Below are positions 23,676 to 35,243 of a stretch of 64,000 bases of DNA, in pieces. This stretch comes from Aphrocallistes beatrix. Its lineage: Eukaryota > Porifera > Hexactinellida > Sceptrulophora > Aphrocallistidae. A model generated the notes under the pieces. That model did not search any database. It worked only from the letters and a program-made list of their open reading frames with translations, and was not told where the DNA came from. Where the stretch lies: positions 4,673,925-4,737,924 of the forward strand of contig OY725488.1 of the NCBI GenBank assembly GCA_963281255.1, in the 5' to 3' direction. Every line of letters begins with the position of its first letter. Positions within the stretch are counted from its first letter, which is position 1. The translations under genes and the position numbers were made by a program.

Positions 23676-24666
23676 CTATATATATATATCTGTAACGAAT
23701 TGATTGAAGAAACTGCCAGGCACAGAGAGCTGATTTTTGGCATGTGGGAATCTTTTGGCTATGGCTCCACTAAGTTCTGAGCTCAGACGAAAATGTCAAC
23801 TCATCATCGAATTATGACGTCATTGTCACCTTTTTTATGATTAGAAATTTCAATATTTCGACTATTACTTTTTAACTATAAATTTTAGGTGATAGAAGGC
23901 TGAAATTTTAATAGAATGTGTATATTAATATACTTCACATACTCTAATCGGACAAAAGTATTTGAAATCCTTACTATTTCCATCATAATTAGTTATAAAG
24001 TAGGTCTATTCATGAGTGAAATGTAATCCAACTGTTACAGATACTGTAATTTCGATTTCAAATTCATATCTACACATTCGAATTACTGAGGTTAGATGCC
24101 TTCTATTGATTCATTCATTTCCAAGGTGAAGATTCATCAAACTGTGCCACTTTGTGCCACTCCTCGTCATCATTTCCAATGGTAATGGGAGTGAAAAGTG
24201 GCACAAAGTGACATAGATTGATGATAATTCAACTTATGAAAGAGTATAGCGATAGAAGGATTCTAACCTGAGTAATTCGAATGTGTATAATTTGAATTTG
24301 AAATCGAAATTACAGCATCTGTTACAGTTTGGTTGCATTTCTCTCCACGAATAAACCCACTTTATAACTAGTTATGATGCAAAGTAGTAAGGATTTCAAA
24401 TACTTTTGTCCGGTTAGAGTATGATGTAAGTATAATCAAAAAATGGCGACTCATCACTCTGTTATGACGTCATTATTAAGCATCAAAATTTTGAAAATTG
24501 CCAAATTTGGTGATCTTTTCATGCGATTTCGATTATAACAGTAGGACAGATGTATTTAGAGATCTATCTCCTTTATAATTAATCAATGTAACCCCAGGCG
24601 CCTAAAGCCCGCTTCCGGCGGACAGTGTCTGCCAGCCGTGCGGCGCAAGCAAGCGAATCGCGCTTG
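23676..24666 (+). mobile_element. Helitron family A, diverged copy split by a Tc1-type MITE
   Basis: The body begins after a TA tract (CTGTAACGAATTGATTGAAG) and continues to 23941. It resumes at 24420 and ends with a diverged GC-rich 3' end and CTTG at 24663-24666 followed by T. The 5' terminal 30 bp are missing. Divergence is much greater than among the other copies, so it belongs to an older subfamily. Confidence 0.7.
23942..24419. mobile_element. Tc1-type palindromic MITE
   Basis: The ends CTCTAATCGGACAAAAGTAT and complement are flanked by TA. Inverted similarity runs through most of the 478 bp (for example ATTCGAATTAC blocks and a TGCCACTTTGTGCCACT loop region). Inserted in the diverged Helitron. 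Noncoding. Confidence 0.8.
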
Positions 24667-24986
24667 TTTGCATTAAATGACAAAGAGAATTTAGAGTAAT
24701 AAGAGTCCAAATACCTATGACTACCCTCATATCTTTTTGATAAGAGTGTAAGGTTAGAAATCTGCTTATAATTGTACAATCTTATATATTAAAATGCTAG
24801 GATTTTTTTAGTTTTTGTGTGTGTGTGTGTGTGTTTGTCCGAATTGATTGAAGAATTGGGAAGTCATAGAGATGTGAAAATTGGCATGTATGTGTCAAAT
24901 GATTTGAATACGATTAAGTTCTAAGATCTTTGCGAAATGTTCACACCTCTGCAAAAAAAATGGAGAAAATTTTCACACCTTTTCTA

Positions 24987-25531
24987 TCCTTACTATTAAA
25001 ACTCGATTAATCTGTGTGTAATATATATATCTCTGTAACGAATTGATTGAAGAAACTGTCAGGCCCAGAAAGGTAATTTTTGGCATGTGGCAGTCTTTTG
25101 GCTATGGCTCCAGTATGTTCTGAGTTCAGACGAAAATGTCGACTCATCATGGAATTATGACGTCATTGTCACATTTTTAAAAGTTAAGCAACACAGTTAG
25201 TTATTCGGGCATAACTCAGCCATTATAGGAGATAGAAGGCTGAAATTTTAATAGAATCTGCATACTAACATACCTCACATATGATGCAACTATAATCAAA
25301 AAATGATGACTCATCACTTTGGTATGACGTCATCATTACTCATCAAAATTTTAAAAATTGACAAATTTGGTGTTTTTTCGAGTAATATCGATTTTAAAAC
25401 TAAGATGTACATATTTAGAGATGATATATCCCTTTTAATTAACTAATGTCACCTCCTGGCGACCAAAGGGAGCCTCAGGCGGACACGAAGTGTCCGCCAG
25501 CCGCGCAGCGCAAGCCCACGAAGCGCGCTTG
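24987..25531 (+). mobile_element. Helitron family A nested inside Helitron C
   Basis: Complete copy, A at 24986 and T at 25532, with two TGACGTCA sites and a slightly altered terminal stem (AAGCCCACGAAGCG). Inserted into the family C element after TTTCACACCTTTTCTA. Confidence 0.87.
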
Positions 25532-25730
25532 TACAAAATAAATGACTACACTATTACAATAGAAAACATTGTAAGACACTACAATATATCGTCATTGTTA
25601 TCAATACTCCAAAGCCACAACATATGTTTGATAGCTTAAATAGATGATAGTGTATTGCAATAAAAAATATTATGTGCATATTTTCACACCTTTATATACA
25701 TATTTTCGCACCATTTGACGAATTTTTAAA

Positions 25731-26300
25731 AATGTGCTAGAGACTAGCTTCCAACGGGTGACATGGGGTTTTTATGGGTGTAGATTTCGAATATCATATT
25801 TACGAGTAAGTTTGATAATTAATTTGTTTACTTTTGTTAACAATAGATAATTAAAGTAAACAAATCTCAAAAATGTGCTGGAGACTAGCTTCCAACGGGT
25901 GACATGGGGGGTTTTTAGGGGTGTAGATTTCGAATATCAGATTTACCAGTAAGTTTGATAATTAATTGGTTTACTTTTGTTAACAATAGATACATAAAGT
26001 AAACAAATCTCAAAAATGTGCTAGAGACTAGCTTCCAACAGGTGACATGGGGTTTTTATTGGTGTAGATTTTGAATATCATATTTACGAGTAAGTTTGAT
26101 AATTAATTTGTTTACTTTTGTTTACAATAGATACATAAAGTAAACAAATCTCAAACTATGCTAGAAACTTGTTTTCAACGGTTGACATGGGGTTTTAAGT
26201 GCTGTAGATTTCGAATATTATATTTTCGAATCCATATGAGAAATTATTCGTTGACCTTTGTTTACAATATTTATATTAAGGAAAAAAATTCAAACCCACA
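25731..26300. repeat. 141-bp tandem repeat inside Helitron C
   Basis: Units start near 25731, 25872, 26015 and 26155, each with GAGACTAGCTTCCAAC (or variant) and GACATGGGG. The same unit occurs in the family C copies at 35244 and 56690. Confidence 0.85.
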
Positions 26301-26478
26301 GCCCAAAATATGTTAGATTGAGTCACTCCAGGCGCCCGCAGGGCGATTCTGTGGACACGCAGCGCAAGCAAGCGAAGCGTGCTTGTTTAAAATAATATCG
26401 TTAAGAACTTTTAAACAAATGTTGATACACCTTTGTTTTATGCAAAATTGTTGACCAAAAGAAGCAATGTATAATACT

Positions 26479-27033
26479 TAGGGGTTACAATCCCGGGATC
26501 CCGGTCCATTTTACCTCCGGGATTAGTTTTATAATCCCGATCCCGATATTTCAATCCCGGGATTACCTTCTCAATCCCGGGATCCCGAATTTAGTGTTAT
26601 GTCTACTCTATGTTTACGCAATTGAACAATTTCCTTATAATTACCAATCACACTACTTGGAAACAAGATCGTATTTACAATGGTAACTTACAAATACACT
26701 ATTCAGTGTCAAATAACAACAATATGATTTACAAGTATGTACTGTATTACTATTTACTAATCTATAAATAGGCTTTCTACGATAATAAATAATCAAATAT
26801 TACGATTATCTCATATTTTTATGGCAGAAAGTACATCCCTTGTTTTTAAAGAGAGAAATAATATCTTCAATCTCTAAATTTTCAAAATTAAAATTTAAAT
26901 AAATTTTGCTGCAAGATACAATCCCGAAAAATCCCGAGATCCCGGGATTGGAAAGATCTTGAATCCCGGGATTAGAAAAATATCAATCCCGAAATCCCGG
27001 GATTGAGAAATTTGGTCGGGATTGGAATGCCTA
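26479..27033. mobile_element. hAT-type non-autonomous element rich in AATCCCGGGAT
   Basis: The ends TAGGGGTTACAATCCCG and the complement of TAGGCATTCCAATCCCG are flanked by the 8-bp duplication ATAATACT (26471-26478, 27034-27041). Subterminal regions contain many copies of the palindromic motif AATCCCGGGATT on both sides, a likely transposase-binding array. Noncoding 555 bp. Confidence 0.85.
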
Positions 27034-27413
27034 ATAATACTACGTATGTATATTACAGATGTGTGCAATTGGAAGATAGTCTAATGACCAACATTTCAAG
27101 GGGAAATTTTGGCTGTTCGTCAATGTATAGCTGCTTTTCGTCACTAAAATAACTTCTGGAAAATGAATCATTCCATTGCAAGTGCAAAAGGTTTATATAT
27201 GGTTACTATTCAGTATTTGTAAGGTTTCTTAATTTCAATCTTATTATTAAGAAATACTTTTCGCAACATACTTATTTTCACATCTCGTGACTAATTTTTA
27301 AAGATAGGTGAAGAAAGCAAAATCCAGAAAGTATCTAAGAGACACTGTTAACAAATACATGAAAAATTTAGATTCCTCATATTCCGGTTAAACTACAATA
27401 TAGTATAAAAATT

Positions 27414-27715
27414 ATAAGTAAAGTATATATATTTATATGCCTCAAAATCCATGCTGTGATAAACCAACTGATAATTGCTGAATGAGGTGTATGCAGCATG
27501 TGTGCGTGCATTTACAGAGAAAAACTCGGCTATTAGTAGACAAGAAAGATCCTAACTTGACTCTTAAACGAGATGGTATATTTAGTGCTTTCAGCTCACT
27601 AAGGTTCTACATGAGTGTAGGCTCAGATAGCTATGCAGAAGCGATGTAATTATTAGCAAATGAAAATGACTAGAGCGAGGCTAGAACCCGTGACATAAGT
27701 ATTAGTGTTCAAACG
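27414..27715 (-). mobile_element. tRNA-derived SINE, degraded copy
   Basis: Similar throughout to 28372-28755: shared TTACAGAGAAAAACTCGGCT, AGTGCTTTCAGCTCACTAAG and AACCCGTGAC. The tRNA-like head (right side) is cut short at about 27715. Confidence 0.65.
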
Positions 27716-28198
27716 TCAAATTTTATCAAATTTTATCAAATTTTAAATTAGAGCACAGTCCATCTCTTATAGGGGTAAATCTAAAACACTTCAGCCCATA
27801 CTCATGATTATTTTGAAAAAGATTCCCCAAGGATGGGATGTGGCGGTACCTCTACATTTGGTGAAATGGTACTATTACAATACATAAATTTACGTTACCA
27901 TCTCAGGGGTTATGAAAACACACTTTCATCTCGTCTGTTGTGTTTTTAAAAATTTACTACAAGAATAGATTCATTTTTACTTCGTCATCATAGCATCATA
28001 TCATGATACATATTAATATAATATTACGTGACATCCATACTAAACATTTCATCAACATGCTTTATCCCATTTCATTCGCTACGATTTTTAATTTTTGTTG
28101 ACTTGTCATGATGTCATCACGATGACATTAAAATAAATTTGTAGAAACCTCCGATACATTTTACCATTCTTTGATAGGGAAATTTTCAGTATAAAACG
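27716..28198. other. No gene seen
   Basis: A/T-rich DNA. A block near 27905 (CACACTTTCATCTCGTCTG) resembles one at 43465 and the complement of one near 4335. Confidence 0.4.
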
Positions 28199-28365
28199 TG
28201 GATTTAGATTTACTGTGAATTTATAACGCCCTCATCGATGATGTAGGCATAATATTGCAGAAACGTCCATAGTGTATCATTGATATGAATCTGGAACCAA
28301 TATATCCAATATTCTCCGAGTAATAACGAAAAGAAGAAGCACAAAATGCTGAGAGATTTTTAAGT
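28199..28365. repeat. Direct repeat left of SINE
   Basis: About 165 bp beginning near GATTTACTGTGAATTTATAA; repeated at 28757-28917 with a few differences. Confidence 0.85.
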
Positions 28366-28371
28366 TAAAGT

Positions 28372-28755
28372 TAAAAGTTAAAGTTTATAGATTTATATAT
28401 CCCCGAATCCATGCTAATATGTTCTCAAGGGGTTTACAATCTAGGTGAGGTGCTAAACCTACTGATAGTTGCTGACTGTGATGTATGCAGTATGTGTGTA
28501 TTCATATGATGGAGTGTTACAGAGAAAAACTCGGCTAACAGTAGGCAAGAAAGATAGCACCTGACTTAACTTTACCTTCAAACGAGATGACATCCTTAGT
28601 GCTTTCAGCTCACTAAGGTTCTGCAAGAGTGTAGGCTCATATTACATTACCGAAGCAATGTAACTGAGAGTAAAATGCAAATGACTAGAGCGATGATAGA
28701 ACCCGCGACCTAAGTCTTGGTGTTCAAATGCTCTAACCACTGCACCACCCAAGCA
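28372..28755 (-). mobile_element. tRNA-derived SINE
   Basis: On the minus strand the head reads GGGTGGTGCAGTGGTTAGAG (A-box region) and later GTCGCGGGTTCTATC (B-box region), the pol III internal promoter layout of a tRNA. The non-tRNA body follows, and the element ends in a run of CTTTAAC-type repeats at 28372-28390. It lies exactly between two 160-bp direct repeats. Confidence 0.78.
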
Positions 28756-28756
28756 G

Positions 28757-28917
28757 ATTTACTGTGAATTTATAACGCCCTCATCGACGATGTAGGCATA
28801 TTATTGCAGAAACGTCCATAGTGTATTATTGATATGAATCTGGATCCAATATATCGAATATTCGTCGAGTAATAACGAAAAGAAGAAGCACAAAATGCTG
28901 AGAGATCTTTAAGTCAC
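28757..28917. repeat. Direct repeat right of SINE
   Basis: The counterpart of 28199-28365. Both end with AAAATGCTGAGAGAT. Confidence 0.85.
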
Positions 28918-29231
28918 TATCTCTTAAACTGTAATCAGGGCAAGCAAATTTGTCGGGAGGCTCTCCATGCAAACAACAACTATTTTAGAACTGTGCACTT
29001 ATACTATTACATCGTAGTATAAGAAGCGCACAAAAAATTGACTGACTCGGAGCATTTGGTTCAGTTGGATTCATATTTTGAAAACTGCAAATAACTATGC
29101 ATTCAAATTTGTAACTATTTAATAGCCAATAGACTACTTCCTATTAACCAATAATGCAATATCAAAGTCTAAATTATAGGATTTACAAGTTATTAATAAA
29201 ATTATCAAATAGATAACATTTGATAAATTGT

Positions 29232-29325
29232 CTAATGACTCATATGTTATAATTGAGATATATGTTAATATAAACATTCCCATAAAATTTCAGCCTTCTA
29301 TCACTCAAAATGGCTATAGTGGTTT
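29232..29325 (-). mobile_element. Helitron family A internal fragment
   Basis: Contains AAATTTCAGCCTTCTATCAC and ATATGTTAATATA, matching the minus-strand body of family A. No ends. Confidence 0.6.
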
Positions 29326-29341
29326 AAAAATATATATTACA

Positions 29342-31162
29342 ATGGCATACATAATCCAATACGAAACAAGCTCGTACGATGAGAACGACACCTTTTCACG
29401 AGGTCGTCCCACCTTGAGAAGTGATAGATATTCTCTTCCTCCAACTCCAGCGCCTCAGCAACCAACTACATCAATTGAACACATCAATACCCCGCTTACC
29501 CCTGAAAATATCCCAACATTTTCAGGTTTTCGGCAAGCTGTCATCACTCCATTGGAACCAGAGATGACGCTATCCTCCCAAGAGCCAGATGAATTATTCC
29601 AAGAATCTGCAGAATATGACAGTGTCGATGTCAAAACTAGGGGTAAGATAAAGGTCCCAATTTGGCAGACACAAGAGACATTTTTCAGGCAATCGATACA
29701 GTTCCGCAAAAAGAAGCCTTTCGCTAAAATATCAGAGGGAAGGTGTTATCTCTCCTATTCCTGTGAATTTCCCTCTAAGCGAGTTTCAACGTTTCGAACA
29801 ACAATAAAAACCAATACCACCTCCACATCCACAATCAATAGCAGGAACATAAAGCGACTGTTGAAAAACCATATGAGGAATCTGTTGCTCAATGAAATAT
29901 TCAGTATCACCTGAATCTTTCAAACGTGTGGTCGATCCCCCCTTGAGGATGCAAACATACGACAACATGGTAGTAAATCTTGAAACACTCAAAACCATGT
30001 TTAATGATCTTACCTTCTGCAAATCTTGTAAAAAGGGCTCCATGAGGATGTCCAATCAAAGCAGAGGGCTGGATCTGCTACTTGCCTACAACTAAAGTGT
30101 ACAGCATGCCCCATCCAGCAAGGCTTTTGGAGTGTAGGGGGTAAATACCAAGCAAAAATTCAAGTTGGCGACCAACAAATTCGAAAAAGAAACGAACTAC
30201 TCTATGGCAGTATTTTGGGTGGCAAGCTATTGGTGTGGGAATTTCCAAGTTTGAACTATATCACGCAACACTAAGCATACCCATCCACAGTTCTCGCAAA
30301 ATCTGACGTTGAAGCAGAAAGGGAATTAATAGTTGCAGCAAAATCATGAAAAATCCGGTGAAAGAACTCCAATCTCACCCATAATGCCATTTCGATATAA
30401 ACTATGTCCATGTTATTGCTTCATATGATGGTTCTTACCAAAGACGTCGAGGAAAAGTGGTGGATGATTCAGCAGGTACTGCTTTGCAGCGGCTATATCC
30501 ACAAACACCGGAAAGGTTTTGTCATATGGCATAGCATCAAACTCATGCAAACTTTGTAACGAGTATGAAAATCTTCTAATAACATGTCGAATCACGAAAA
30601 AAGACCTGTTGACTTGGAACGTAAGTCATCCCAAAGTTTGCACAGCGAAGTATTAAGACTACGCCTCTATGCAGCTTGAATCAGCGTTGGCACCATCTGT
30701 GGTACAATCATCAGATATAATGATGGCTTCCGAGAAATAAAAAAACTATTTCAACTCCTTGAAATACAAATTTCCCCACAAATTAGTAACCACTTAGACC
30801 TCAGAAGGGTGAAAGAAAGCATAGGTTTCAAGCCAGGCAACACCGATATATTAAAGTCGCGAGACAAATCAAGCATATTCAACCGACCAGCCCAAATTTC
30901 ACAGCTCGTCTTCAGAAGAGGATATTGCACAGCCTCAATCAGCTCCATTCGCCATATGCAAATATGTCAAGGAACTGAAGAAAACTGCATAGTAGGCATT
31001 GGAGTCGACCTGAAAGTCCCATTAACCCATATCAATTGGATCCAATGCGACAAATGCCCGATCTGTGGAGCCACATGGAGTGCGTGGGTATCACCGAAAA
31101 ACGAAATTGAAGATGTCGCCTGGTATTGTATAGATTGTCTTTCTATTGAAACCTTTGTGTAA
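29342..31162 (+). pseudogene. Mutator-like transposase relic with C-terminal PHD finger
   Basis: Coding-like sequence from MAYIIQYETSSYDENDTF (29342) through a low-complexity Pro/Thr region. Next comes a cysteine-containing segment (YDNMVVNLETLKTMFNDLT, FCKSCKKGS, then CTACPIQQGFW). Then, after frameshifts, come SYDGSYQRRRGK and AISTNTGKVLSYGIASNSCK, CKLCNEYENL, and SMQLESALAPSVVQ. This order matches the Mutator-like transposase family PF20700 of invertebrates, in which the DG(S/T)(W/Y)Q(K/R)RG and TGKVL motifs lie in the DDE core. The last part (about 31030-31140) reads WIQCDKC, LWSHMECVGI (one frame over) and AWYCIDC, a PHD zinc finger. Stops and at least four frameshifts show it is dead. 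No TIRs or target duplication were located. Confidence 0.7.
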
Positions 31163-31327
31163 TATTAGAAAAATAGTATTCTCTCTATGTATGTACTTGT
31201 TTGTTGTTTAGTAATCCAAAAAATAAAACACTACTTTTTTGCGAATTGAGAATATAATGGGAATGAATAAATATATTTATAGCCCAAAAAAGTAAATGTT
31301 AGACATTTATTATGTTATTATTTAGAG

Positions 31328-33442
31328 CAGTGTTTCTCAAACTGGGGGTCGCGGATCAATTTCTAGGGGGTCGCGAGATACAATTCATCTTTGAAAGTAC
31401 ACCTCGATGTTTACTCAAATTTATTATCAAGTTCTGATTCAAGTTTATTCTTCACTCCTTTTAGTTAAAAGTGTAAAAGATAAACTAGTTTATCTCATTT
31501 CAATAGATACGCCTTGAGTTTATTATTTTCACCTACGTTGTAATTACCCGACTTCTTGATCAATATGTACATCTTGTATAAATACCTTCAGTATTATGTT
31601 TATATTTTAATTACATTCAATCTAAAATTCTAAATAGTCAAAAGTTATGGCCACAGAACCCAAAAAGCGAAAATATATGGACAGCTATATTGAATATGGG
31701 TTTACTGTGGTTCGAAATTCCGGAATTGAAAAGCCCCAATGTGTTATATGTTGTGACATGCTATCTGGAGAATCAATGAAACCGAGTAAATTAAAACGAC
31801 ACTTGGAAACTCGTCATCCTGAGTATTTAGAAAAGGATCCTTCATTTTTTAAAAGAAAGGAAGATGTTTTAAAACGGTCAAGACTGGACACAACAGGTGC
31901 TTATCACCAACAATCATTTGCTTGTATTGAAGCTTCATATGCTGTTTCGTTACGAATTGCAAGAGCAAGGAAACCTCATACGATTGGAGAGGATCGCATC
32001 CTCCCTTGTTCGAAGGATATGGTCCGACTTGTTTTGGGCGATGAGCATGCTATGAAGTTATCATCAATTCCCTTCCTTATCTAACGACACTGTTCATAGA
32101 CGTATTTCTGAGATGTCAAACAATATTTTGATGCAAGTTGTTAAACAGTTAAAATCAAGCACTTGTAAATTGTTACAACTTGATGAGTCGACTGATGTTT
32201 CTTCAGCTCACAATTATTGGTCTACGTTCGTTCGTTATGTGTATGAGAAAAAATTCAAGGAAGAGTTTTTGCTATGTCGCGAACTTGAAACAACTACGAA
32301 AGCAAAGATGTGTTCGTATTTGATAACTTTTTCCATAGACAAGCACTAGCTTGTAAAACTATGCCACCACAGATTTTGACAGTGATGACTTTAGTCATTA
32401 AGTAGTCAATTTTATCAAATCGAGTCCGTTTAATACTCGCCTTTTCATGGAACTTTGCGAAGATATGACTGCTAGCCATCAGACTCTACTTTTCCACATA
32501 CAAGTACGTTGGCTATCTAAGGGTAACGTCCTTAAACGAGTCTTAGAGTTGCTTTCCGAGATCAAAATATTCCTTGATCAAAATGGCAAGCATGAATTTT
32601 TGGCACAAATCAATGATCCAAGAAGCGCTGTTTTTCTTGTGTATCTCGTGGATATATTTGAACGCATCAATACATTGAATCTCTCACTTCAGGGGAAAGA
32701 AAAGTACACATTTGATTTAAGTGATAAACTCAAAGCTTTCCAAATGAAAATTCAAAATTTGGAAAAGAAAAATTGACTCAAGAAATATATGTATGTTTGA
32801 AAGATTGTCCGAATATTTCGAAAACATAGATGCTGAATTGGATAATAATTAAAAAACTATGATCTCTGAACACCTTAAGACACTAGACGAAGAATTTTCT
32901 CATTATTATCCTGAGCGGAAGGACTCAGCAGATTTGAAATTATTGAGAAATCCTTTTACTACATCTCCTCAAACAATCCCAGACAACAATGATCGGACAC
33001 AGGATGAATTGATAGATCTCATTCATGATGTATCTGCCAAAGAACTATTTGAAAGAGAGGTATTGAGTTCCTTTGGTGCTCAATGGAGGATTCCTATCCT
33101 ACTCTAACCAAAAGTATCCTTAAAAATCTGTTGCCTTTCCCTACTACCTACCTTTGTGAATCAGGTTTTTCAACTATGTTACAAATTACAACTAGCAGTA
33201 GAAACAAATTAAAGGTATAAGATGATCTTCGTTGTGCACTCGCAAACACGGAGCCGGAAATTCAGGCTTTAGTTAAAGAAAAGCAACTACACCCATCACA
33301 TTAATAAATTATATTAAACATAGTATAAGTAATAATTTTTTGACTCTATTTGATTAAATAAATGTGCAGTGAAAAATTAGGGTCGTTAATTCATTTTACA
33401 ATTGTTAGGGGGGTCGCCAGGGAAAAAGTTTGAGAATCACTG
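31328..33442. mobile_element. hAT element with 8-bp target duplication
   Basis: The ends CAGTGTTTCTCAAACTGGGG and the complement of CAGTGATTCTCAAACTTTTT are flanked by the exact duplication ATTTAGAG (31320-31327, 33443-33450). The 2.1 kb element carries a single decayed transposase gene. Confidence 0.93.
31647..33305 (+). pseudogene. hAT transposase (ZBED5-like), decayed
   Basis: Starts MATEPKKRKYMDSYIEYGFT. A BED-type finger follows (CVIC...HLETRH, residues about 31-56), then ARARKPHTIGEDRILPCSKD. A frameshift near 32078 is followed by RRISEMSNNIL and LQLDESTDVSSAHN, which holds the first catalytic Asp. Part of the middle is deleted around 32345-32450. It resumes with LFHIQVRWLSKGNVLKRV and later the hAT C-terminal dimerisation region YLCESGFSTM and SSRNKLKV to the stop at 33303-33305. 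ZBED5-like hAT proteins include domesticated genes, but this one has frameshifts, stops and a deletion and sits between intact ends, so it is a transposon relic. Confidence 0.88.
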
Positions 33443-33450
33443 ATTTAGAG

Positions 33451-33989
33451 CAAAAAAACGGATAACCCATGTGTTCACAAGCACTCTTTCGGCCGTCCCG
33501 TACTGGAATTGTCATGAATTACCCAGGCAGAGCATTCGTCAATACGTAGGATATGGGTTAACCTATTATTATCACCTTTACACTAGCTATTTATACTAAG
33601 CAATATTTAGCAATAGACGTAGTGGTCGGATAAGAATATGTAATAAGTAAACCTAAATTTGGATTCATCAATTTAAAACACGCAACAATTGTTAGTTCCA
33701 AATTCGAATTCATAAAAATTTAATTGTTCTAAAATTAAAATATAATTGGAACCCAAAATGAAGGAAAGAATTGAGTTCTAAAATAGCTATGATATCTAGA
33801 AATATACTCTGCCTATAGAATAACTATGGTTTAGAAAAAATTGTTGAAGTTATTATTAGATTATACTAGTATCATCTTGAGATAATTTTAATTATAATTT
33901 TACTCAAACTATCTATACGTAGGTGAAAATTTGATTCTAAAACTACATTTTGAACAAATTCTCAAAGCCAAATCAAGCGAGAATTGAAT
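33451..33989. other. No gene seen
   Basis: A/T-rich DNA with a weak inverted pair (ATAACCCAT near 33463 and ATGGGTTAA near 33550). No coding signal. Confidence 0.4.
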
Positions 33990-34240
33990 GAAATCTGGAA
34001 TTTTTCAATGGAATTATTAAATTTTTGTGTTGCTATGGTGGAGCATTTTGGTCATTTTGACCCTCTCTTTCAAATTGTAGTAACTAGAGCTTCAAATTTG
34101 ATCATAATTGATAAGCAATAAGCAACTTCCTATTAAGTCATAATACAATTTGGACTTCTTAATTCAACGAGGTTTACTTCGAAAAGATTTTCTTAACCGT
34201 TAACCGAAATTGTAACGAATCCAGCCTTGCTATGAATAAA
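33990..34240. mobile_element. PalA-related half-element
   Basis: Contains TTGTGTTGCTATGG, then CAACTTCCTATTAAGTCATA and a TTCAACGAGGTTTAC-like centre, in the same order as one arm of the PalA palindromes at 37614 and 59294. The other arm is missing. Confidence 0.5.
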
Positions 34241-34412
34241 TAGGTTCAAATCAAAATAAAATTTTGAATACAATCATGGCAACAATCCATGATGAGTAGA
34301 CATATTGTCTAATACTCGCACTTCTAGAAGCAGTGTGAAAATACTCCTGTATGACCAAAATCAACTTTCTGCACCTGACTGTTTCTGCAATATATTTTTA
34401 ATTGAGATACTA

Positions 34413-35095
34413 CAGGGTGGCTCATAAGTTCTATGACAAGTTTCATTAGGTATAATATTTTTATAGTCAAACAGTCTTAATTATTATGGTCTTTTGTGAT
34501 TGTAATTCGATTATTTTCAATGATTTTAAAAGATTTTTCGTGTCTAAAACCTAGGATTGTGTTTTGTAAGTTTGTGGAGAAAAAACTGTGTCTCGGCACG
34601 CAGCGAAAATCGTGAATCAGGGCCCACTGCTTTTCATATTATCTTTCTAAAGTCTTCAAATTCTATTAAAAATTAGCAGGTCACATTTTCCTCGAACAGT
34701 CTAGATTTTTAGAAATATATGATGTTTGGATCATTACATTTTGAGAACCATTTGGATCAGAATTTTTGGCGATGTGAAAAAAGATGCAATTTTGAGTGAT
34801 TTTGTAAACTGTATCTAATTTGAACTCGTGAAATAATAACTTTCTCCCGTTTCTAATAGTGATTTCAATGGATTTGTGAAATATTTCCAAGGTGAATGAA
34901 AATATCTGGTTCTAAATTGTCTTGAAAATGATTATCAAGAAATTCTACGAAAGCAGTGGGCCCTGATTCGCGAATTTCGCTGCGTGCCAGGTCAAATTTT
35001 TTATCCACAAAACTCACCCTAAGAAACACAGTTCGTGGTATTAGACTCGAAATATATTTAACCTTATTGATATTCTTCATAAAATCCTCCCAGAT
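34413..35095. mobile_element. Long-TIR element M1, second copy, diverged
   Basis: The left end CAGGGTGGCTCATAAGTTCT follows TA. The left arm matches the complete copy at 6340. The right arm (GTGGGCCCTGATTCGCGAAT onward) is recognisable but fades at about 35095 without a clear end. Confidence 0.7.
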
Positions 35096-35243
35096 GACTT
35101 TCTTGGTTTTTTTCTCACCCCAAAACCACACCTATTAGCACAATTTTGAACAGTAATTTTCCTAAAGGTTCCAACAAGTTTCTTATTCACTTTTACAAAA
35201 ATCTTTAACAAAAAGGATTCACTTCATGTGTTTTCAATAAAGA

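Larger units (their letters stand above)
24780..26385 (+). mobile_element. Helitron family C, full-length, with nested Helitron A and 141-bp satellite
   Basis: The 5' end TCTTATATATTAAAATGCTA is preceded by A (24779); the 3' end CGTGCTTG is followed by T (26386). It contains a (TG)n tract, the sequence GTCCGAATTGATTGAAGAA, a complete family A Helitron (24987-25531), then about four tandem units of roughly 141 bp (25731-26300), then a GC-rich end. No coding. Internal satellites are known in HINE-type non-autonomous Helitrons. Confidence 0.8.

Noticed and set aside
28690-28755. tRNA gene
   Set aside because: A-box and B-box phrases are present but the cloverleaf is degenerate and it continues into a SINE body and repeated tail.
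29228-29341. N-terminal extension of the Mutator-like protein
   Set aside because: This part overlaps a Helitron A fragment (AAATTTCAGCCTTCTATCAC), so the protein more likely starts at 29342.
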